Positions 23,798 to 32,967 are shown, counted from the first letter of the stretch. The stretch: 64,000 nt of DNA from Streptomyces canus 299MFChir4.1 (GCF_000383615.1 NZ_KB911591.1:144879-208878), one strand, 5' to 3'. The notes: generated by a model from the sequence alone, not told the origin. A program made the numbers and translations.

Positions 23798-26395
23798 TCA
23801 GGACAGGATCTCGATGTACCCGTCCGTGCCGTGCACGCGGATCCGCTGTCCGTCCCGGATCCGCCGGGTGGCCTGCTCCACGCCCACCACGGCCGGCAGG
23901 CCGTACTCCCGGGCGATCACCGCACCGTGGGTCATCAGGCCGCCCACCTCCGTCACCAGACCCGCGACGGCGACGAACAGCGGTGACCAGCTGGGGTCCG
24001 TGAAGGTCGTGACCAGGATGTCGCCCGCTTCGAGATCGGCGTCCGCCATGTCGAGGATGACGCGGGCCCGTCCCTCGACGGTCCCGGTGGAGACCGGCAG
24101 GCCGACCAGGGCGCCGTCCGGTACGTCGTCGCGCCGGTACGCCCCCGTCAGCGCCTCGCCGTCCGAGGTGAGGACCCGGGGCGGGGTGAGCGCCTGGTAC
24201 GAGCGGAACGCGTCCTTGCGCTGCCGGACGAGCCGGTCGTCGACCCGCCGCGAGCGAACGACGTCGTGGAACTCCTCGATGGTGAGGTAGAAGACGTCCT
24301 CCTTGTCGGCGAGCACGCCCGCCTGCGCGAGGCGCTCGGCCTCCGCCATCAGGGCCTGCTTGTAGACGAAGTAGCGGCTGATGATGTCGTACTTCGGGTA
24401 CTCCCGGTAGCCGATGAAGGTGCGGACCCGGTCGATCATGGCCTTGGCCTCGTCGGCCTTGCGCTCCCCGTCCGGCAGGGCCCGCAGCCGGGACAGCACG
24501 TCCTGTTCCTTCTTCCGCGCCTGCTCGAGCCCCTGCTCGAAGCGCCGCCGGGCCGCGCCCGGTTCGAAGTTCCGCACATTGTCGAGGATCACGGGAACGA
24601 GCGTGCTCGGGCGCTCGCTCCACCGCGGCCTGGTGATGTCGATCTCGCCGACGCAGCGCATGCCGTACCGGTCGAGGTAGGCCTGGATGGCGTCGTGTGC
24701 CTCGGTCCCGCCCGGAAGCTTCGCCAGCTCGTCGAGGAAGCCGTCGTCCTCGACGCCCTCCAGGAACCCGACCACCTCCGGATGCGGGCGGATCACGTCG
24801 GCGACGTCGAGCAGCGCGAGTCCCATCTCCGACGTGATGTTGCCGGGGGCGGACAGCGTGAGCGCGTCCGCCGCGTTCTTCTCGCCGAGCCACTCCTCCA
24901 GCTTGTCGTTGAGCCACCACGTGGCCTCCATGCCCGCCATGATCGCCTTGAAGTTCAGCGGATCGGTGAGGACGCGTTTGTGCTCCTCGAAGGCCGTCGG
25001 CAGGAAGTCGAACAGCTCCGGCCCGGTCTTCGTCCGGACGTCGCGCCGCAGGACGGCGAGGGACGCCTGACTGCGCTCGATCAGCCCGGTGACGACCGCC
25101 GGGTCGGTCTCGACCGGCTCGGGGGCCGCGCCGCCGCGCGGCCCGGCGGGAGGAGCGTCCGGGAGCGACGGGACGAAGTCCTCGCGGTCGAGGACGGTCT
25201 CCAGCGCGTCCCTGACCAACGGATCGCCTCTGCCCATGAGGTCCAGCAGGCCGGCCCGGCTCGTGGGCGCGGCCAGACGCTGGGTGACGTCGACGAACAG
25301 CCTCCCGCCGGCCTCGTGCATCCGCGCCATGGCCGTCTGCTGCCACATGGACAGGCCCAGCGGCCTCATGGGGTCGGTCATCATCTGCTGGTGTCCGACG
25401 GAGACGTAGACGTGGTTCTCCTGGTCGGAGCTCTCGGGGACGGGGAACAGCGTCGTGATCGGCCGGCTCTGCACGATGTGGAAGTCGTCGTCGGCCAGGC
25501 ACCATTCGATGTCCTGCGGGCGGCCGAAGTGCGCTTCGATCCGTCGCCCGAGCTCCACGAGCCGGATCGCCTGCGCATCCGTCAGCGCCGGCTGCTCCTG
25601 GCGCTGCGCGTCGATCGACACCTCTCGCGTGCCTCCGGCCGGCAGGGCGTGCACCTCACGCTGCTTGGCGGAGATCGTCCTGGCGACGACCTCGCCGTGG
25701 CGCACCCTGAAGACGTCCGGGTTCACCAGCCCGGAGACCAGGGCCTCGCCGAGGCCGAAGCCGGCGTCCACGGTGGCGACCGTCCGGTCGCCCGAGACGG
25801 GGTCGGCCGTGAACAGGATGCCGGACGCGTGCGGGAACACCATCTGCTGCACCACGACGGCCATACGGACCGTACGGTCGTCGATGCCGTTGCGCCGGCG
25901 GTAGGTCACGGCTCGTTCGGTGAACAGTGACGCCCAGCACCGGCTGACGTGCTGCAGGATCGCCGCCGTACCGACGACGTTCAGGTAGGTGTCCTGCTGA
26001 CCGGCGAACGAGGCCGTCGGCAGGTCCTCGGCCGTCGCGCTGGAGCGGACGGCGTACGCGGTCCGCTCCCCGGACCGGGCGAGCGCCCGGGTGATCGCCC
26101 CCACCAGATCGTCCGGGACGGCGATCTCCTCGATGGTCCGGCGGATCTCCGCGCTCAGCGTGCGGATCGCCTCCTGGTCGTCCGGACTCACGCGCGACAG
26201 CCGGTCCAGCTGTGCGTCGAGCGACGGTGACTGCGCCACGACCCGCCGGTAGGCGTCCGTCGTCACGCAGAAGCCCGCCGGTACGCGGATGCCCTCGATC
26301 CGGGACAGGCTGCCCAAGTGCGCCCCCTTGCCGCCGACGACGGCGATCTGACTCTCGTCGATCTCCCGAAGGTCCAGCACGTACCGCTCGGTCAC
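23798..26395 (-). CDS. rph: Rifampin phosphotransferase
   Basis: An 865-residue three-domain enzyme that inactivates rifamycins by phosphorylating the ansa-chain hydroxyl, using ATP and releasing AMP and Pi. The N-terminal ATP-grasp part (VVGGKGAHLGSLSRIEG, AVRSSATAEDLPTASFAGQQ), the middle rifampin-binding part (YVSVGHQQMMTDPMRPLGLS, GMRCVGEIDITRPRW) and the C-terminal swivelling domain with catalytic His823 (GGLMTHGAVIAREYG) follow characterised Rph closely in order and length. The GTG at 26395 gives the family's length; the frame continues upstream without homology. A rifamycin-associated element lies 74 bp upstream. PEP synthase proper is excluded by the fit to Rph over the middle domain. 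Confidence 0.93.
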   Translation of the reverse strand: MTERYVLDLREIDESQIAVVGGKGAHLGSLSRIEGIRVPAGFCVTTDAYRRVVAQSPSLDAQLDRLSRVSPDDQEAIRTLSAEIRRTIEEIAVPDDLVGAITRALARSGERTAYAVRSSATAEDLPTASFAGQQDTYLNVVGTAAILQHVSRCWASLFTERAVTYRRRNGIDDRTVRMAVVVQQMVFPHASGILFTADPVSGDRTVATVDAGFGLGEALVSGLVNPDVFRVRHGEVVARTISAKQREVHALPAGGTREVSIDAQRQEQPALTDAQAIRLVELGRRIEAHFGRPQDIEWCLADDDFHIVQSRPITTLFPVPESSDQENHVYVSVGHQQMMTDPMRPLGLSMWQQTAMARMHEAGGRLFVDVTQRLAAPTSRAGLLDLMGRGDPLVRDALETVLDREDFVPSLPDAPPAGPRGGAAPEPVETDPAVVTGLIERSQASLAVLRRDVRTKTGPELFDFLPTAFEEHKRVLTDPLNFKAIMAGMEATWWLNDKLEEWLGEKNAADALTLSAPGNITSEMGLALLDVADVIRPHPEVVGFLEGVEDDGFLDELAKLPGGTEAHDAIQAYLDRYGMRCVGEIDITRPRWSERPSTLVPVILDNVRNFEPGAARRRFEQGLEQARKKEQDVLSRLRALPDGERKADEAKAMIDRVRTFIGYREYPKYDIISRYFVYKQALMAEAERLAQAGVLADKEDVFYLTIEEFHDVVRSRRVDDRLVRQRKDAFRSYQALTPPRVLTSDGEALTGAYRRDDVPDGALVGLPVSTGTVEGRARVILDMADADLEAGDILVTTFTDPSWSPLFVAVAGLVTEVGGLMTHGAVIAREYGLPAVVGVEQATRRIRDGQRIRVHGTDGYIEILS

Positions 26396-26468
26396 GTTGT
26401 TCAACGACAACGTCGTTCCCCCATTTCCGCAGGTTGTAGCCTCGGCCGACGATTCTGCGCCCTGACCG

Positions 26469-26487
26469 GGGGCTTGCCGCAAGCCCC
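26469..26487 (-). promoter_or_regulatory. Rifamycin-associated element (RAE)
   Basis: Read on the minus strand the 19 bases are GGGGCTTGCGGCAAGCCCC, identical to the RAE consensus I recall for actinobacterial rifamycin-resistance genes such as rph and rox. It is a near-perfect palindrome centred about 83 bp upstream of the rph start. RAE confers rifamycin-inducible expression, so this gene is probably induced by the drug. Confidence 0.88.
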
Positions 26488-26511
26488 CCTCCGCGCTATA
26501 ACTTGAAAAGA

Positions 26512-26535
26512 GGCAAGGAGAGTTATCTCCTTGCC
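26512..26535. terminator. Hairpin with T-rich flanks upstream of the RAE
   Basis: GGCAAGGAG (26512-26520), six bases, CTCCTTGCC (26527-26535). On the plus strand it is followed by TTTTGCTTTTG; on the minus strand by TCTTTTCAAG. It lies between the RAE and the divergent MarR gene. It could stop antisense or read-through transcription, or act as an attenuator on the rph side if transcription of rph begins to its right. Confidence 0.5.
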
Positions 26536-26651
26536 TTTTGCTTTTGCCGTCCTCCGGAGCCGCCAGGTGCTTGGTCGCCGTCTCATCGGGTACCGCGTTT
26601 GAATGAGGGTGGTATCTGTATGGCGCAGCGATTACTGAAAGCGATGGGTGT

Positions 26652-27155
26652 GTGACTCGTCTCAGTGGCTCGGGGGACGACCAGTCGAGCGGACCGGGTG
26701 ACGACCCACTCTCCGTCGCGCTGGAGGTCGCCGACGCCGTGGACGGTCTCGCGAATCTGTGGTCGGTGGCCGCCCAGGGAGCGAGCCTGAGGCTGTCGCC
26801 GCACCAACTGAGGGCTCTGCGGATCCTGGAGTCGGAGCCGGGTCTCAACCTCACCACTCTGGCGGAGAACATGGAGATCGGGCCGCCGACCGCCAGCAGG
26901 CTGTGCGACCGGCTGGAGGCGGCCGGGCTGCTGGAGCGTCTGCTGCACCCGCACCGGCGGCGTGAGGTGCAGCTCGTTCTCACCGGGCGCGGTCGGCATG
27001 TGCTGGACGAGGTGGACGCGCGCAGATCGCAGGCGCTCGCCGCGGTCCTCGCGGCCATGGAACCCGGCGAGCGGGCGGCGCTGAGCGGGGGGCTGCGGGC
27101 CTTTCTGACCGCTCAGAGCGACACCGGCACGGAGACCGGCGGCCCCGGACGCTGA
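26652..27155 (+). CDS. MarR-family regulator, paralogue 1
   Basis: A 167-residue MarR-type winged-helix protein: dimerisation helices at each end, recognition region LTTLAENMEIGPPTASRLCDRLEAAGLLER and wing HRRREVQLVLTGRG. GTG start at 26652. It is clearly related to the MarR gene at 34413-34892 (shared PPtaSRLCDRL.AAG pattern), and both adjoin related PP2C genes. It diverges from rph, so a role in rph control cannot be ruled out, but the RAE is sufficient to explain that. Confidence 0.85.
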   Translation: MTRLSGSGDDQSSGPGDDPLSVALEVADAVDGLANLWSVAAQGASLRLSPHQLRALRILESEPGLNLTTLAENMEIGPPTASRLCDRLEAAGLLERLLHPHRRREVQLVLTGRGRHVLDEVDARRSQALAAVLAAMEPGERAALSGGLRAFLTAQSDTGTETGGPGR

Positions 27156-27163
27156 CGGGACGG

Positions 27164-28342
27164 TCAGCCCTGGCGGCCGTTCCAGTCGAGGCAGACCACG
27201 GCGGCGTCGGACAGCAGTTCCTTGCTGCCGAAGTGCTCGATCAGCCCGGCGACGACCGCGCGTGCCGTCTCGTGCGGCGCCGTCGAACGAGTGGCGCCGA
27301 GGACCTGGCGCAGGACCCGCTCGCCGAAGAGATCACCCGTCGCGGAGCGGGTGCCGTGGACACCGCTGCTGACCGCGATGAGCCGGTCGCCGGGCTCGAC
27401 CTGGAAGGTCTGCTCCGTGTAGAGGGTCTCCTCGAACATGCCGAGCGGCAGCTGCGCCTCCAGCTCGACCCGCTCGGTACGGCCGCCGCGCTGCCGGAAC
27501 AGTTGGGGGGAACCCGCGTCGACGGCCTGCACGAGGCCCGTGGCCAGCTCGAAGCGCAGCAGCAGGGTGGAGGCGTACGCCTTGCCGCCGTACTGGGAGT
27601 AGACGGCCTGGTCGGCGAGGCACGCCTGGTCGGCGAGGCCTATGTCGGCGCGGCGGGCGTTGCGCAGGGCGCCGGTCGTGAGGCCGGCGAGCAGGGAGGC
27701 GTCGATGCCCTGTCCCATTCCGTCGGTGATGCTGAGGAACAGGTGGTCGGCGCCGGTGGACCAGTCGAAGGTGTCGCCGCCGATGGAGTAGGCGGGTTCG
27801 AGGTGGGCGCCGATGACGTACTCCTCGCGGGCGCACCCCCGGCCGGGCAGGAGCTGCCACTGCATCTCGGCGGCGAGGGTCAGCCGACGGGTGCGGCGGG
27901 CCTGGAGGTAGAGGTCGGTGTCGCGGCCGGCGGTGGTGACCTCGTGGCCGAGTGTCGTGGCGAAGTCGCCGAGCTGGAGCACGGTGTGCGGGTCGACGGC
28001 CCCCGCGGGCAGCTGGACGGACAGGACGCCGAGACGGTCGCCGCGCACGGTGATGGGCAGATGGGCCAGGTTGCCGGCCGGGTCGTGAAGGATCTCCAGC
28101 ACCGGCTTCTGGGTGAGGAAGGCGCTGCCCGCGGGCCCTTCCTTGGCGGAGACCGGGGGGCCGGTGTGCGGCAGGTGCGTCACCGGCTGCAGGACGTCCA
28201 GCCCGTAGTCGGCGAGGAGGAGTGTCACCTCCTGGGCGCCCACCCGGTCGGCGAGCAGACGGCGGGCGGTGGCGACCAGCGCGTGCGGCGCGGCCGCGCG
28301 GAGTTGGGCCTCCGCGGACGGCTGCGGTTCAGAGGCTTTCAC
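27164..28342 (-). CDS. SpoIIE-type PP2C phosphatase, paralogue 1
   Basis: A 392-residue protein: an N-terminal sensory part of GAF-like look (residues 10-165; ALVATARRLLADRVGAQEVTLLLADYG) and a C-terminal SpoIIE domain (EMQWQLLPGRG, then IGGDTFDW and SITDGMGQGIDASLL). The DGMG aspartate is kept, but the last acidic motif is reduced to LSDAAVVCLDW. GTG at 28342 was preferred over 28351 because GAGAGGG lies eight bases upstream and the start then aligns with its paralogue at 33100-34272. The start overlaps the end of the preceding phosphatase gene, making it the last gene of the stressosome operon; 8 bp separate it from the MarR stop. Confidence 0.85.
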   Translation of the reverse strand: MKASEPQPSAEAQLRAAAPHALVATARRLLADRVGAQEVTLLLADYGLDVLQPVTHLPHTGPPVSAKEGPAGSAFLTQKPVLEILHDPAGNLAHLPITVRGDRLGVLSVQLPAGAVDPHTVLQLGDFATTLGHEVTTAGRDTDLYLQARRTRRLTLAAEMQWQLLPGRGCAREEYVIGAHLEPAYSIGGDTFDWSTGADHLFLSITDGMGQGIDASLLAGLTTGALRNARRADIGLADQACLADQAVYSQYGGKAYASTLLLRFELATGLVQAVDAGSPQLFRQRGGRTERVELEAQLPLGMFEETLYTEQTFQVEPGDRLIAVSSGVHGTRSATGDLFGERVLRQVLGATRSTAPHETARAVVAGLIEHFGSKELLSDAAVVCLDWNGRQG

Positions 28343-30140
28343 GAAATCCACCCTCTCGCCTTGTGTTCTTCACGCTACCGCGAGCGGGCGAACGGTCAGG
28401 CGACTCGGTCATGGTGTGGCACAGCAGCAGGCAGACGTCGTCGTCCCGTTCGGAGTCGTACAGGAGGGGCTTGAGCAGGGCGTCGGCGGCCGCGTCCAAG
28501 TCCTGTTCCAGCTCCGGGGTGTTCAACGCCTCCAGGGCTCGGGCCAGACGCCCGATGCCGGGGTCGATGCCCTGCCCCCGGCGTTCGACCAGGCCGTCGG
28601 TGTAGAGGACCAGCGACGAGCCGGGGGCCAGGTCGGCCCGGTGATCCTTGTACACGTAGGGCAGCGGGATGCCCAGCATCACGCCGGGCTTGGCGTCCAG
28701 GACCCGTACGGTGCCGTCGGCGCCGCGCACGACGGCGGGCGGGTGGCCGGCCGAGGCCCACACCACCTCCGGCTCGCCCGGTCGGAAGCGGGCGATCAGC
28801 GCGGTGGCGTACAGCTCCGGCTGGAGGTGGCCGAGCATGCGGTGCAGCCGCGTGAGGATCTCGCCGGGCGTGGCGTTCTCGACCGCGTAGGCACGCAGGG
28901 CCGTGCGCAGCTGGCCCATGACGACGGCGGCGTGCAGCCCGTGGCCGGTGACATCCCCTATGACGGCCAGCACGCTGCCGTCGGGCTGGAGGAAGGCGTC
29001 GTACCAGTCGCCGCCGATGTTCATGCCCCAGGTGGCGGGAAGGTAGCGCGCGGCGAGCAGCAGGCCTGGCGGGGTCGGCAGGTCGGTGAGCTGGGCGCGC
29101 TGCAGGGCTTCGGCGGTGTTGCGGGACTGCTGGTAGCGGTGGGCGTGGTCCAGGGCGACGCCGACGCGGCGGGCCAGCTCGACCAGCATCACGGAGGTGT
29201 CCTTGTCGAAGCGGGGGCCTGGCGCGGTGAGGGTGAGGACGCCCAGCAGGCGCTGTGCGACGAGGGGGATGGCCAGCAGCGGCCGCTCGGGGGACAGGGC
29301 GGAGGGCGGGAGGTCGTCGACGCCGGGAAGGGTGCCGGGGTGGGCGGCGGCGTGCTGGGGGCGGCCCGTGCGGGCGGCGGCCACAGCGGCCGCCGAGTGC
29401 TCGCGGACGCGGTGCGCGGGCTCGTCGTCGTGGTCCTCGTACTCCTCCTCGTCGAAGAGCCAGACGTCGAGACGCTCCGCGTACTCCGGCACCAGCATGT
29501 CGGAGAGGCGGCGCAGGATGGCCGTATGGCTGAGGGACGACGTGATGGCGGCGCTGGCGTCACCGAGAAAGGTCAGCAGACGCCGGGCCCGTTCCGTCGC
29601 GGCGCGTGCGGTCCGCTCGGCTTCGAGGAGCTCGCGCTGGGCGCGGGCCGCGGCCTCCAGGTCGGCGTGCAGTGCCAGAACGCCCTGGTTGGTGTGGTGC
29701 AGTTCCTCCCGGTGCAGCCGGACCAGGTCCTCCTGCTCGTCGAGGAGGCTCAGCACCGCCGCGGTGTTCTCGTCCGCGGCCAGCAGGGCCTGCGACAGCG
29801 AGGTGGCGGCCCGGCGACTCTTTCGGGCGGGCTGGTGCGGCAGGGGGCAGGTGAGTGAGGGCGTTTCGTCCCGCGGGTCCGGCTCGCGGTCGCCGGCCGG
29901 GCTCAACGACGCCTCGAGACGGGCGGGCTGCCCGGTGGCGAACTGCCGGACGTGGAGCCGGAGTTCCCATTCACCGCCGCGGCTGAGGCAGTGGCGCAGT
30001 CGTGCCGTCAGCGCTGTCAGGAAGCGGACTCGTTCCAGCGTCGGCGCCTCGCCGTCGGTGGCGATGCGGTCGACGGCGGCACGGGCTCGGGCGGCGTCGG
30101 CGACCGACGCGATCTTCCAGACGTCAGGGGGTGGGGTCAT
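28329..30140 (-). CDS. RsbU-like PP2C phosphatase with GAF domain
   Basis: A 603-residue phosphatase. The N-terminal 140 residues resemble the small domain often found next to HATPase modules. A coiled coil follows (ADENTAAVLSLLDEQEDLV..., about 140-215), then a GAF domain (about 225-385) and a SpoIIE domain with all metal motifs (NIGGDWYDAF, VIGDVTGHG, RDDDVCLLL). It dephosphorylates STAS antagonists; in this operon it is in the place of RsbU. The ATG at 30140 lies inside the end of the previous gene (17-base overlap). Confidence 0.87.
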   Translation of the reverse strand: MTPPPDVWKIASVADAARARAAVDRIATDGEAPTLERVRFLTALTARLRHCLSRGGEWELRLHVRQFATGQPARLEASLSPAGDREPDPRDETPSLTCPLPHQPARKSRRAATSLSQALLAADENTAAVLSLLDEQEDLVRLHREELHHTNQGVLALHADLEAAARAQRELLEAERTARAATERARRLLTFLGDASAAITSSLSHTAILRRLSDMLVPEYAERLDVWLFDEEEYEDHDDEPAHRVREHSAAAVAAARTGRPQHAAAHPGTLPGVDDLPPSALSPERPLLAIPLVAQRLLGVLTLTAPGPRFDKDTSVMLVELARRVGVALDHAHRYQQSRNTAEALQRAQLTDLPTPPGLLLAARYLPATWGMNIGGDWYDAFLQPDGSVLAVIGDVTGHGLHAAVVMGQLRTALRAYAVENATPGEILTRLHRMLGHLQPELYATALIARFRPGEPEVVWASAGHPPAVVRGADGTVRVLDAKPGVMLGIPLPYVYKDHRADLAPGSSLVLYTDGLVERRGQGIDPGIGRLARALEALNTPELEQDLDAAADALLKPLLYDSERDDDVCLLLCHTMTESPDRSPARGSVKNTRREGGFRESL

Positions 30141-31209
30141 GCGGGTCCGTCCGGGGTTCAGGGGCCAGTACGGCCACACTGGCGTCGTCGCGCAGGGGCC
30201 GGGCGGCGCTGCCGGCGTCCCTGAGGACGACCGCGGCCACCACGGCGGGGTCGTGGGCGCCGAGCAGGGGGTCGCCGGGGGGCACCCAGCGGCTGGGGAG
30301 TCCGTCGCTGTGCAGGACGAGCAGACTCTCCGGCGTCCAGACATTCTCGCGCAGGGGCACGGTGGCGGGGAAGTGGGCGCCGACGATGCCCGGATGGGAG
30401 ATGAGGGGCTGCCACACGCCGGCGATGCGCAGCCTGGCGCCGATGTTGCCGACGCCGGCGAACGACAGCTGTTCGGTGTCCTCGTCGAGCTGGGCGACGC
30501 CGACGGCCGCGCCGCGCGTGGCCCGCAGCGCGGTGTGCAGCCGCCGCAGGATCTCGGCCGGCGGCAGCTCGGCGCACCGGCGCAGTTCCTCGACGGCGGC
30601 CGTGGACGCGTCGGCTGCCTTGTCCCCGTGGCCGAGCCCGTCCACCAGCATCAGCGTGACGCGTGGACCGGAGCGCACCCAGGTGAAGGCGTCTCCGGAG
30701 TGCTCGGCATGGGCGAGGGAGGTGGTGATGCCCCCGGCCCGGGTGCCGGTCCCGGGACGCGCCTCCCGTGGGTGCGGTCCGCCCGGCGCTCTCGCCGGGG
30801 TGATGCGTGCCACCGCGACGGTGCCCTGACCCGGTCTGCTGTGCAGGTCGAACTCGCCGGCGATGCGCCGGCAGGTGCCCAGGCCCGCACCGAGGGAGGA
30901 GGACGCGGTCGTGTGACCGTCCCGCATCGCCGCGGGGACGTTGTCGATGCCCGGTCCGTGGTCGATCGAGGCGATCTGCACACAGGACACGTCCTCGGCG
31001 AACGTGTCGGAGCGGGCCGCCAGGTTGACGAGGACACGGCCGCCCCCGGCGTGCTTGACGAGGTTGGTGCCCAACTCCGTGGCCACCAGCGCCGCGACGG
31101 CTGTGGCATGTGCGTCCAGCCCCGCCCGGGCGCAGGCGGCCTCGGCGGCGACCCGTACGTCCCGTACGCGGGTGCTGTCCTGGACCGGGATGTCCCACAC
31201 CCTGCTCAA
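30124..31209 (-). CDS. HATPase plus PP2C fusion (RsbT/RsbX-like)
   Basis: A 361-residue protein with an N-terminal anti-sigma type ATPase domain (VATELGTNLVKHAGGG N box, then HGPGI and SLGAGLGTCRRIAGEF) and a C-terminal PP2C part similar to RsbX (LMLVDGLGHGDKAADAS, HSDGLPSRW). RsbX-type enzymes reset the stressosome by dephosphorylating RsbS and RsbR. The TTG at 31209 overlaps the RsbT stop (TTGA) and matches the N-terminus SRVWDIPV; GTG at 31200 is the alternative. Confidence 0.82.
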   Translation of the reverse strand: MSRVWDIPVQDSTRVRDVRVAAEAACARAGLDAHATAVAALVATELGTNLVKHAGGGRVLVNLAARSDTFAEDVSCVQIASIDHGPGIDNVPAAMRDGHTTASSSLGAGLGTCRRIAGEFDLHSRPGQGTVAVARITPARAPGGPHPREARPGTGTRAGGITTSLAHAEHSGDAFTWVRSGPRVTLMLVDGLGHGDKAADASTAAVEELRRCAELPPAEILRRLHTALRATRGAAVGVAQLDEDTEQLSFAGVGNIGARLRIAGVWQPLISHPGIVGAHFPATVPLRENVWTPESLLVLHSDGLPSRWVPPGDPLLGAHDPAVVAAVVLRDAGSAARPLRDDASVAVLAPEPRTDPHDPTP

Positions 31210-31652
31210 GGCGCACCTGTGCGGGGCGCGGGCAGTCCGGAGATCCAGTCGGTGATGGTGACGGTGGTGCCCTGCCCGGGGCGGGTGTCGAGAGCGAACT
31301 CCTTGACGAGCCGCTTGGCTCCGCTCAGCCCCATGCCCAGGCCGTTTCCGGTGGTGTAACCGTCGGTCATGGCGAGTTCGACGTCCCGGATGCCGGGGCC
31401 CGCGTCGACGAAGGACAGTCGCAGTCCGTGGTGGGCGCCTTCCGTCAGCACCGTCATCTCCATGTGTCCGCCGCCGCCGTGGACGAGGGCGTTGCGCGCC
31501 AGTTCGCTGGCCGCGGTCACCAGCTTCGTCTGCTGGACCAGGTTGAAGCCGAGGTCGGCAGCGGCCTGGCGCACCTGTTGGCGGACCCAGGCCAGGTCGG
31601 CGTCCGAGCCGATGGGCAGGCGCGTGGTCGAGGCGCTGGGGGCATGCATCAT
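31206..31652 (-). CDS. rsbT: RsbT-like serine kinase
   Basis: A 148-residue GHKL kinase with N box ELARNALVHGGGG, DAGPGI and the lid GLGMGLSGAKRLVKEF. RsbT phosphorylates RsbR and RsbS and, once freed, activates an RsbU-type phosphatase. ATGA overlap with rsbS on one side and TTGA with the RsbX-like gene on the other. Gene order R-S-T is that of stressosome operons. Confidence 0.9.
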   Translation of the reverse strand: MMHAPSASTTRLPIGSDADLAWVRQQVRQAAADLGFNLVQQTKLVTAASELARNALVHGGGGHMEMTVLTEGAHHGLRLSFVDAGPGIRDVELAMTDGYTTGNGLGMGLSGAKRLVKEFALDTRPGQGTTVTITDWISGLPAPRTGAP

Positions 31653-32074
31653 GCACCCTCTTCCAGGTGTGCGGTCGGAGCAGCCGAGGGTGCGCGGCCC
31701 AGCAGGGACAGGGCCCTCTCGACGTTCAGGGCCGTCCCCAGGCCGGGCAGGGTGAGCCCCATCTCGACCAGGGTGATGGCCACGGCCGGACGCATGCCGG
31801 CCAGGACGGTCCGCGCGGCCAGCAGGCGCGAGCTCGCGGCGATCTCGGCCAGGACGCGGCCGAGGAAGGAGTCGACGATCTCCACGCCGGAGATGTCGAT
31901 CACGACACCGTTCACCGGCGTGGCACTGGAGGCGATCCGCTGGGAGATGTCCTGCTGGAGCTGTTCGGCCGCGCCGTCGTGCAGCTCGCCCTGCAGGGTG
32001 ACCAGCAGGACGTCTCCCAGCGCCAGTACCGGCACCGGACCCGGGCCGGAGTGTGTGGCGACGAAGCCGGTCAC
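31649..32074 (-). CDS. rsbS: RsbS-like stressosome STAS protein
   Basis: A 141-residue STAS protein. The phosphorylatable serine is Ser69 in ISGVEIVDSFLGRV, the RsbS signature. It forms the core of the stressosome with RsbR. GTG start at 32074 shares GTGA with rsbR. Confidence 0.9.
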   Translation of the reverse strand: MTGFVATHSGPGPVPVLALGDVLLVTLQGELHDGAAEQLQQDISQRIASSATPVNGVVIDISGVEIVDSFLGRVLAEIAASSRLLAARTVLAGMRPAVAITLVEMGLTLPGLGTALNVERALSLLGRAPSAAPTAHLEEGA

Positions 32075-32967
32075 CGCGGGCTCGCTCCCGTCGCCGGGCG
32101 TGGGGAGACGACGATGCCCTGCTGGGTGAGCGCGTACGCCAACGCGTCGGCGAGGCCGGCCCGCGTGATGATCGATCCGAGGTCGATGCCGAGGTGGACG
32201 ATGGTCTGCGCGATGGCGGGACGGATGCCGGAGACGATGCACTCCGCGCCCATCAGCCGGGCCGCGGCGACCGTCTTCATCAGATGCTGGGCCACGAGCG
32301 AGTCCACCGTCGGCACGCCGGTGATGTCGAGGATCGCGTACGCCGCCCGCTGGTCCACGATGGCCTCAAGGAGGCTCTCCATCACGACCTGGCTGCGGGC
32401 GCTGTCCAGCGTCCCTATCAGGGGCACGGCGACCACGCCGTCCCACAGCTTGATGACCGGCGTGGCCACCTCCAGCAGCTGCTGACGCTGGCGGGCGATG
32501 AGTTCCTCGCCCGCGCTCACCGTCGTCTCCATGATCACCAGTCGGAGCGTGGCCGTCAGGACCGCCAGCGCCTGCGCGCACGCCTTTGCCCGCACGTCGT
32601 CGGCGCCCTGGAACTCGGTCCGCAGCAGCGCGGTCACCGGCTCGCGCAGATCCGCGACCTCGCCGGCGATCTGCACGGGCGTGTACCCGGCCCGGGCCCG
32701 AGCCGCGGCCATCCGGCCGAGCTGGTCCCGCACGGTGCCGAAACCCGGGGCGTCGACATCCTCCAGCCGCCCGGAGCGGGCCACGTCGGCCAGGGCGTCC
32801 ACGACGGATTTACCCGCCTCGACCGCCTCGTCCCGGGAGACGGTGAAGACGGTGCGGAACAGGGCGGCGTCCGCCCAGCGCTGGGCGATCTGCTCACGGC
32901 GCCGCTCCAGGAAGGCGCCCAGCTCCTTCGCTGTGTCGGGGGCCGTGTCGTGCTCCGCCACCTGCAT
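32071..32967 (-). CDS. rsbR: RsbR-like stressosome sensor
   Basis: A 298-residue protein with a helical N-terminal RsbR sensor domain (residues 20-165) and a C-terminal STAS domain (ILDITGVPTVDSLVAQHLMKTVAAARLMGAECIVSG). The conserved threonine and serine of TVDS are the expected RsbT targets. ATG at 32967 follows GGGAG; the frame runs on to a TTG at 33021 without a ribosome site. The N-domain lacks cofactor motifs that would reveal the signal sensed. Confidence 0.87.
   Translation of the reverse strand: MQVAEHDTAPDTAKELGAFLERRREQIAQRWADAALFRTVFTVSRDEAVEAGKSVVDALADVARSGRLEDVDAPGFGTVRDQLGRMAAARARAGYTPVQIAGEVADLREPVTALLRTEFQGADDVRAKACAQALAVLTATLRLVIMETTVSAGEELIARQRQQLLEVATPVIKLWDGVVAVPLIGTLDSARSQVVMESLLEAIVDQRAAYAILDITGVPTVDSLVAQHLMKTVAAARLMGAECIVSGIRPAIAQTIVHLGIDLGSIITRAGLADALAYALTQQGIVVSPRPATGASPR

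Noticed and set aside
23798..26395. Phosphoenolpyruvate synthase
   Set aside because: Domains are shared, but the middle domain and the exact order match rifampin phosphotransferase, and a RAE precedes the gene.
30124..31656. 510-codon version of the HATPase/PP2C gene
   Set aside because: Its first 150 codons lie out of frame over rsbT and have shadow-frame composition; the gene begins at the TTGA overlap at 31209.
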